From: JBBQNR01 sp963774075
GTDB lineage: Bacteria; Actinomycetota; Thermoleophilia; Solirubrobacterales; JBBDJG01
Assembly (NCBI GenBank): GCA_963774075.1
Contig: CAVZDP010000009.1
Location: 364,381 to 428,380, forward strand
Reading direction: 5' to 3'
DNA length: 64,000 nucleotides
Position 1 is the stretch's first letter. Every line of letters starts with the position of its first letter. Positions 60,277 to 64,000 of this stretch are shown piece by piece. A model generated the notes under the pieces. That model was not told where the DNA came from. It made no database searches and was given only the letters and a program-made list of their open reading frames with translations. The position numbers were made by a program, and so were the translations under genes.

Positions 60277-60340
60277 GAATATCGAGTCGGCTTCGCCGAA
60301 CACCTAAAGTCCTGAGAGTCAGCCTACGGCTGCCTCCCCT
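60277..60340 (+). repeat. diverged copy of the two-hairpin repeat before gltX
   Basis: GAATATCGAG, hairpin 1 TCGGC-TTC-GCCGA, ACACCTAAAGTCC, hairpin 2 GAG-T-CAGCC-TAC-GGCTG-C-CTC, CCCTA, ending directly at the gltX ATG. Compared with the rpmI array three base pairs differ on both sides of the stems (C-G to T-A in hairpin 1; C-G to A-T twice in hairpin 2), so pairing is kept. Confidence 0.9.
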
Positions 60341-61711
60341 ATGTCCGTCAAGGTGAGATTCGCCCCCAGCCCAACCGGCTACCTCCACGTCGGTGGAGCG
60401 AGGACGGCACTCTACAACTGGCTGCTCGCGCGCCAACAGGGCGGCACGTTCGTGCTGCGGATAGAGGACACCGACCGCGAGCGCTCGACCGAGGGGGCGA
60501 TCGAGCAGATCCTCGACTCGCTTCGCTGGCTCGAGCTCGACTGGGACGAGGGACCGCACCGCCAGAGCGAGCGCGCCGAGCGGTACGCCGAGCACCTGGC
60601 AGCGCTGCTCGAGTCGGGTGCCGCCTACTGGGACGTCGCCACCGCGGAGGACGTCAAGCGCGCCAAGGAGGGATCCGGCGGGGCCGGGTACCGCGGCACG
60701 CCGGTTGCGGAGAACACGGAGGGGGCGGCCGTCCGCCTGCGCGTGCCTGACGAGGGAGAGACGGTCGTGAACGACGTGATCCGCGGCGCGGCCGGCTTCG
60801 AGAACCGGCTGATCGACGACTTCGTGATCGCGCGCTCGGATCGCTCGCCGCTCTACAACTTCGCCGTCGCGGTGGACGACCTCGAGATGGGCATCACGCA
60901 CGTGGTGCGCGGCGACGACCACCTCTCCAACACGCCGCGCCAGCTTCTGCTGCTGGCGGCGCTCGGAGCGGAGCCACCGGTGTACGCGCACCTGCCGTTG
61001 TTGTACGGCCCCGATGGCAAGCCGCTCTCCAAGCGCCATGGCGCCGTCTCGGTGCAGGAGTTCCGCGACGCCGGCTACCTACCCGAGGCCGTGCGCAACT
61101 ATCTCGCGCTGCTCGGCTGGGGATACGACGAGACGACGACCTTCTTCGACACCGGTGAGCTGATCGAGCACTTTCGCCTCGAGCGCGTGTCGCGCTCGCC
61201 CGCCGTCTTCGACGAGCAGAAGCTGCGCTGGATGAACGGCCAGTACCTGCGACGGATGCCGGTACCCGAGCTCGCGCAGCGCGTGCGCGACTACCTTCGC
61301 ATGCGCGGCCTGCCTGGCGCCGACGACCCGCGGCTCGAGCAGGCGGTCGCGGCGGTGCAGGAGAAGATCGCGACGCTCGGCGAGTTCTCCTCGCTCGCCG
61401 GCTTCGCGTTCGCGCCGCTCGAGGTCGATCCCACCGCCTGGGAGAAGGTGATGGCCAAGGACGGCGCGGCGGGCACCCTCGCCAAGGTGCGCGAGGCGCT
61501 CGAGGAGGTCGAGCCCTTCGAGGAGGCGGGCATCGAGCGCGCCCTGCGCTCGGTCGCCCAAGAGCTCGACGCGAAGCCGGGCAAGGTGTTTCAGCCGCTG
61601 CGCGTGGCCATCACGGGCAAGACGGTGTCGGCCGGGGTCTTCGAGAGTTGCGCCCTGCTCGGAAAGCAGGAGACGCTGGCGCGGATAGACGCCTCCCTGG
61701 CCCGCCTCTAG
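60341..61711 (+). CDS. gltX: glutamyl-tRNA synthetase
   Basis: 456 residues. Class I synthetase: RFAPSPTGYLHVGGARTALY (HIGH motif as HVGG), IEDTDRERST, NFAVAVDDLEMGITHVVRGD, GPDGKPLSKRHGAVSVQEF (KMSKS motif as LSKR, about 227), LRWMNGQYLRRM, and an all-helical anticodon-binding C-terminal domain ending with GKTVSAGVFESCALLGKQ. Charges tRNA-Glu, perhaps also tRNA-Gln if a GatCAB amidotransferase exists elsewhere. The ATG follows a repeat copy with no Shine-Dalgarno site. Confidence 0.96.
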   Translation: MSVKVRFAPSPTGYLHVGGARTALYNWLLARQQGGTFVLRIEDTDRERSTEGAIEQILDSLRWLELDWDEGPHRQSERAERYAEHLAALLESGAAYWDVATAEDVKRAKEGSGGAGYRGTPVAENTEGAAVRLRVPDEGETVVNDVIRGAAGFENRLIDDFVIARSDRSPLYNFAVAVDDLEMGITHVVRGDDHLSNTPRQLLLLAALGAEPPVYAHLPLLYGPDGKPLSKRHGAVSVQEFRDAGYLPEAVRNYLALLGWGYDETTTFFDTGELIEHFRLERVSRSPAVFDEQKLRWMNGQYLRRMPVPELAQRVRDYLRMRGLPGADDPRLEQAVAAVQEKIATLGEFSSLAGFAFAPLEVDPTAWEKVMAKDGAAGTLAKVREALEEVEPFEEAGIERALRSVAQELDAKPGKVFQPLRVAITGKTVSAGVFESCALLGKQETLARIDASLARL

Positions 61712-61762
61712 GCCGAAAAGGCGCGCCCACAGCGGGCTCCGTCCGTCAACTTTTTATCCGGC

Positions 61763-62908
61763 GTGCCGATACCTGCTATGCCGATGACCACGAGCAACGC
61801 AGGGAAGCCGCGCAAGGCAGGAAGCGCGAAGACAAACGCCTCGGCCCCCACGCCGACCGTGTCGCCGAGCCATATGGCACCGGTCCAGCACCACAACGAG
61901 GGGCATGGCCGGCGCCTCACCGCTGCCTTCGAGGCCCTTGAAGCTTTTCCCGCACTCGCCGAGTCGCGGCGCCGCGTGCTGGGCCTGGTGAGCCAGGACC
62001 CGCCATCGGTCTCGGACATGGTGACCGCGATCGAAGCCGACGTCGCGCTCGTGATCGCGGTGCTGCGGCTCGCGAACAAGCACTCCGGCGGCCGCGGCAA
62101 GGTCAGGACGGTCCCGGAGGCGATCGAGATCCTGAAGCCCGCCGGCGTCGAGGCGCTGATCGGCGCCACCAAGACCTTCGACTTCTTCGAGCGCACGCCG
62201 GTGTGGGACGTGGCGCCCGACCGCTTCCGCCTGCACGCTGTCGCAACTCAGCGCGCCGCGGACCGCCTCGCCGCGCGGCTCGAGTTTCCCGAGCGCGACG
62301 AGCTCCTGATCAGCTCTCTTCTGCACGACATCGGCAAGCTCGTGCTCGTCCAAGCTTACCCCGGCTATCCGCGTCAGGTCCACCAGACCGCCCGCACGCC
62401 GGAGCAGCGCGTGCACGCCGAGCGGCGTGAGCTCGGCATCGATCATGCGCTCGTGGGCGGCGTGCTCGCCCGGCGCTGGGGGATGCCGCAGCCGCTCGCC
62501 GCAGCGATCGAGCACCACCACGCCGAGGACGCGATCGGAGAGGCGGGGCTGGTCCGGCTCGCCGACATGCTCGCCCACTACGCGCAGGGCCAGCCGATCG
62601 CCCCAGACCAGCTGCTCGCGGTGGCGCGCAAGGTCGGCTTCGGCCCGCAGGACCTGCGCGAGGTCCTGTACGAGCTTCCGAACCCACCGCCCGACCGTCG
62701 CCGCTCGAGCACGCCGTGCCCGCTCTCGGCGCGGGAGCTGGAGGTGCTTCGCCGCCTCGCCGAGGGCAAGGTCTACAAGCAGATCGCGCTCGAGCTGGAG
62801 CTCTCGACGAGCACGGTTCGCACCCACCTGCACAACGTCTACGGCAAGCTCGACGCCGTCGACCGTGCCCAGGCCGTGCTGATCGCCTCCGAGCGCGGCT
62901 GGCTGTAG
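61763..62908 (+). CDS. HDOD/HD-domain regulator with LuxR-type HTH
   Basis: 381 residues from GTG 61763; ATG 61778 is also possible. A Ser/Thr/Pro-rich N-terminal 45 residues precede an HDOD domain (about 50-290): FPALAESRRRVLGLVSQDPP, VIAVLRLANKHSGGRGKVRT, AIEILKPAGVEALIGAT. Unlike many HDOD domains it keeps an HD pair (LLHDIGKLVL) and later His residues (DHALVGGVLARRWGMP, IEHHHAED), so metal-dependent hydrolase activity is possible. A LuxR-type HTH closes it (LSARELEVLRRLAEGKVYKQ, then STVRTHLHNVYGKLDAVDRA). I infer a transcription factor whose sensor may hydrolyse or bind a nucleotide. Confidence 0.82.
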   Translation: MPIPAMPMTTSNAGKPRKAGSAKTNASAPTPTVSPSHMAPVQHHNEGHGRRLTAAFEALEAFPALAESRRRVLGLVSQDPPSVSDMVTAIEADVALVIAVLRLANKHSGGRGKVRTVPEAIEILKPAGVEALIGATKTFDFFERTPVWDVAPDRFRLHAVATQRAADRLAARLEFPERDELLISSLLHDIGKLVLVQAYPGYPRQVHQTARTPEQRVHAERRELGIDHALVGGVLARRWGMPQPLAAAIEHHHAEDAIGEAGLVRLADMLAHYAQGQPIAPDQLLAVARKVGFGPQDLREVLYELPNPPPDRRRSSTPCPLSARELEVLRRLAEGKVYKQIALELELSTSTVRTHLHNVYGKLDAVDRAQAVLIASERGWL

Positions 62909-62940
62909 CGTCCGGCGGCCGTCCCGCCTATAACTAGGGC

Positions 62941-63162
62941 ATGGCCGAAGGCCAGCTCCAGGAAAAGCAGTTCGACCTCCTCTACAAGGAGCTGCGGCGC
63001 ATAGCCGACCAGCTCGAGGGAATAGAGCGCCGGCTCGAGGTGCTCGACGCGCTCGCCCCCGCTCTCCTGGAGATCTCGCGGCTGTCGAGCGCGCTCGAGT
63101 CGCTCGCCTACGCCGCGCTCGGCCGCGAAGGCCCGACGGTCCGGCGGCGCAGACGCGCATAG
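62941..63162 (+). CDS. small coiled-coil protein, unknown function
   Basis: 73 residues: a single amphipathic helix (EKQFDLLYKELRRIADQLEG, IERRLEVLDALAPALLEISR) and an Arg-rich end RRRRRA. TATAACT at 62929-62935 stands 5 nt before the ATG, arranged like the TATAAAT-GTG of the 49-residue gene, so a leaderless message is likely. The last 55 bp overlap the convergent VanZ-like gene. Confidence 0.55.
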   Translation: MAEGQLQEKQFDLLYKELRRIADQLEGIERRLEVLDALAPALLEISRLSSALESLAYAALGREGPTVRRRRRA

Positions 63163-63569
63163 CGCCGCGACGCGTAAGCGGCGGCAAGGCCGATCCCGAT
63201 CGAGTCGATCATCACGTCGACCGGTGTGCCGTTGCGCCTGTCGACGAGAGTCTGGTGGAGCTCGTCGCTCACGGCGTATGCGAGACACACGAGCACTGCG
63301 GCGCCAATCTGGGCACGAGGCGTCCAGCCGGGCCGCAGTCCAACCGCCGCCCGCCAGGTGGCGAGCATGAGCGCGGCGTACTCGGTGACATGGGCGAGCT
63401 TTCGGAGCAGCACCTCCCAGAAGGCGCGGTCCTCCTCGTCGCCGGGCTGCGCCGAGAGGAAGAAGATCAGCGCCATCACAGCGAGTGGTGGCAGAAGCAA
63501 CGACGCGAGGCGCTTCGCCCGCGCGGGAAAGTCGCCTGGCCCGGGACTAGACTGACTATGCGTGCCCAA
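63108..63569 (-). CDS. VanZ-like family membrane protein
   Basis: 153 residues from TTG 63569, with GAAAGG 6 nt upstream; no ATG or GTG start is available before the first membrane helix. Four hydrophobic segments and the VanZ signatures KLAHVTEYAALMLATWRA and VSDELHQTLVDRRNGTPVD then MIDSIGIGLAAAYASRRY. VanZ proteins are linked to glycopeptide tolerance and cell-wall metabolism; the function here is unknown. The gene is divergent from the Rrf2 regulator (14 bp between starts) and may be its target. Confidence 0.8.
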   Translation of the reverse strand: MGTHSQSSPGPGDFPARAKRLASLLLPPLAVMALIFFLSAQPGDEEDRAFWEVLLRKLAHVTEYAALMLATWRAAVGLRPGWTPRAQIGAAVLVCLAYAVSDELHQTLVDRRNGTPVDVMIDSIGIGLAAAYASRRYARLRRRTVGPSRPSAA

Positions 63570-63583
63570 CTGAGCCTTTCTCG

Positions 63584-64000
63584 ATGATCACGATCACCTC
63601 CAAGTCACGCTACGCGATCCAGGCGCTCGCCGAGCTGGCGCGCCTGGGCGCCCTGCCGGGCGGCAAGCCGGTCCCGATCGCAGAGCTCGCCCGGCGCAGG
63701 GACATCCCGCTCCAGTTCCTGGAGCAGCTCTTCGCGACGCTCCGCCGAGCCGGGCTGCTCCACAGCCAGCGCGGAGTCAAGGGCGGCTACACGTTCGTGC
63801 GCGACCCGAGCGAGGTAACGGTGCTGGAAGTCGTCGAGCTGCTCGACGGCGAGGTCGGCGCCGACACTGACGGCGGCGGCGACACCGCAGGCCTCTGGTC
63901 CAGCGCCGTCACTGCCCTGCGCGAGTGCCTAGGCGGCACGACCATCGCAGACGTCATCCAGCGCGAAGCTGAGGCGGCCGGCACGCAGATGTACTACATC
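63584..64000 (+). CDS. Rrf2-family transcriptional regulator (3' end outside window)
   Basis: 139 codons without a stop before the window ends, so probably almost complete. MITITSKSRYAIQALAELAR is the usual Rrf2 start; the winged helix continues with ELARRRDIPLQFLEQLFATL and RRAGLLHSQRGVKGGYTFVR. The Fe-S Cys cluster of IscR/NsrR (three Cys after residue 90) is absent; only one Cys occurs (RECLGG), so it is a CymR-like or metabolite-sensing type. A 9-codon ORF (ATG 63558) ends on its start (ATGA), just after TAGACT at 63548-63553. Confidence 0.85.
   Translation, partial: MITITSKSRYAIQALAELARLGALPGGKPVPIAELARRRDIPLQFLEQLFATLRRAGLLHSQRGVKGGYTFVRDPSEVTVLEVVELLDGEVGADTDGGGDTAGLWSSAVTALRECLGGTTIADVIQREAEAAGTQMYYI

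Noticed and set aside
62941..63569. Toxin-antitoxin pair formed by the 73-residue protein and its neighbour
   Set aside because: The neighbour is a convergent VanZ-like membrane protein; neither resembles a toxin or antitoxin family.

Overview
The window is a 64 kb chromosomal segment of very high GC from an actinobacterium. Class Thermoleophilia (Solirubrobacterales or Gaiellales-like) is the best guess. Reasons: GTGA/ATGA-coupled genes, many genes with a TAnnnT box 4-9 nt before the start codon and no Shine-Dalgarno site (leaderless style), an actinobacterial-type c-di-AMP riboswitch, two Rpf-like lytic transglycosylases, and a thrS-infC-rpmI-rplT-rRNA methyltransferase-pheST-argCJBD-argG order shared in large part with mycobacteria and, for thrS-infC-rpmI-rplT-pheST, with Escherichia coli. 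The assignment rests on gene content and style, not on a search.

Layout. 1-12.3 kb is accessory: a Tat-exported protein of unknown function, two SAM methyltransferases, a structured non-coding stretch ending in a terminator, an integrase remnant beside tRNA-Gly, tRNA-Cys and tRNA-Val, an SDR epimerase, a large secreted protein, a class III cyclase/ATPase/TPR regulator and a SnoaL-like protein. 12.4-29.0 kb is an exopolysaccharide locus: priming sugar transferase, Wzz-like protein, O-antigen ligase/polymerase, five glycosyltransferases, MOP flippase, FemAB/BioF2-type acyltransferase, polysaccharide deacetylase, sugar epimerase, a membrane protein with a degenerate GGDEF domain, and two secreted proteins sharing a C-terminal domain I cannot name. 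29.4-35.6 kb holds a second cyclase/ATPase/TPR regulator with zinc ribbons, an alpha/beta-hydrolase-like protein, a class V aminotransferase and an Rpf-like protein.

36.1-51.2 kb is the core translation and arginine block: thrS, infC (with a leader containing two tiny ORFs), an inserted RTX-repeat gene on the other strand, a tandem repeat array, rpmI-rplT, an rRNA methyltransferase, pheS-pheT and argC-argJ-argB-argD-argG, the latter mostly joined by 4-nt overlaps. The ArgJ-based cyclic acetyl pathway runs here up to acetylornithine aminotransferase and then argininosuccinate synthase; argF, argR and argH are not in the window. 51.2-64 kb carries a 49-residue membrane protein, a lactone oxidase and a convergent fold-III PLP enzyme, a c-di-AMP riboswitch controlling a coiled-coil transglycosylase, dnaE, a Cys-rich small protein, nfo (endonuclease IV), gltX, an HDOD-HD-LuxR regulator, a small coiled-coil protein, a VanZ-like protein and the start of an Rrf2 regulator cut by the window end.

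The most unusual signals are a two-hairpin repeat family present at five loci between 40 and 61 kb, directly upstream of rpmI, the rRNA methyltransferase and gltX and next to arg genes, with compensatory base changes between copies; a possible leaderless upstream ORF system in the infC leader; the C-rich-loop RNA candidate at 4.3-4.5 kb; and the paired secreted proteins in the polysaccharide locus.
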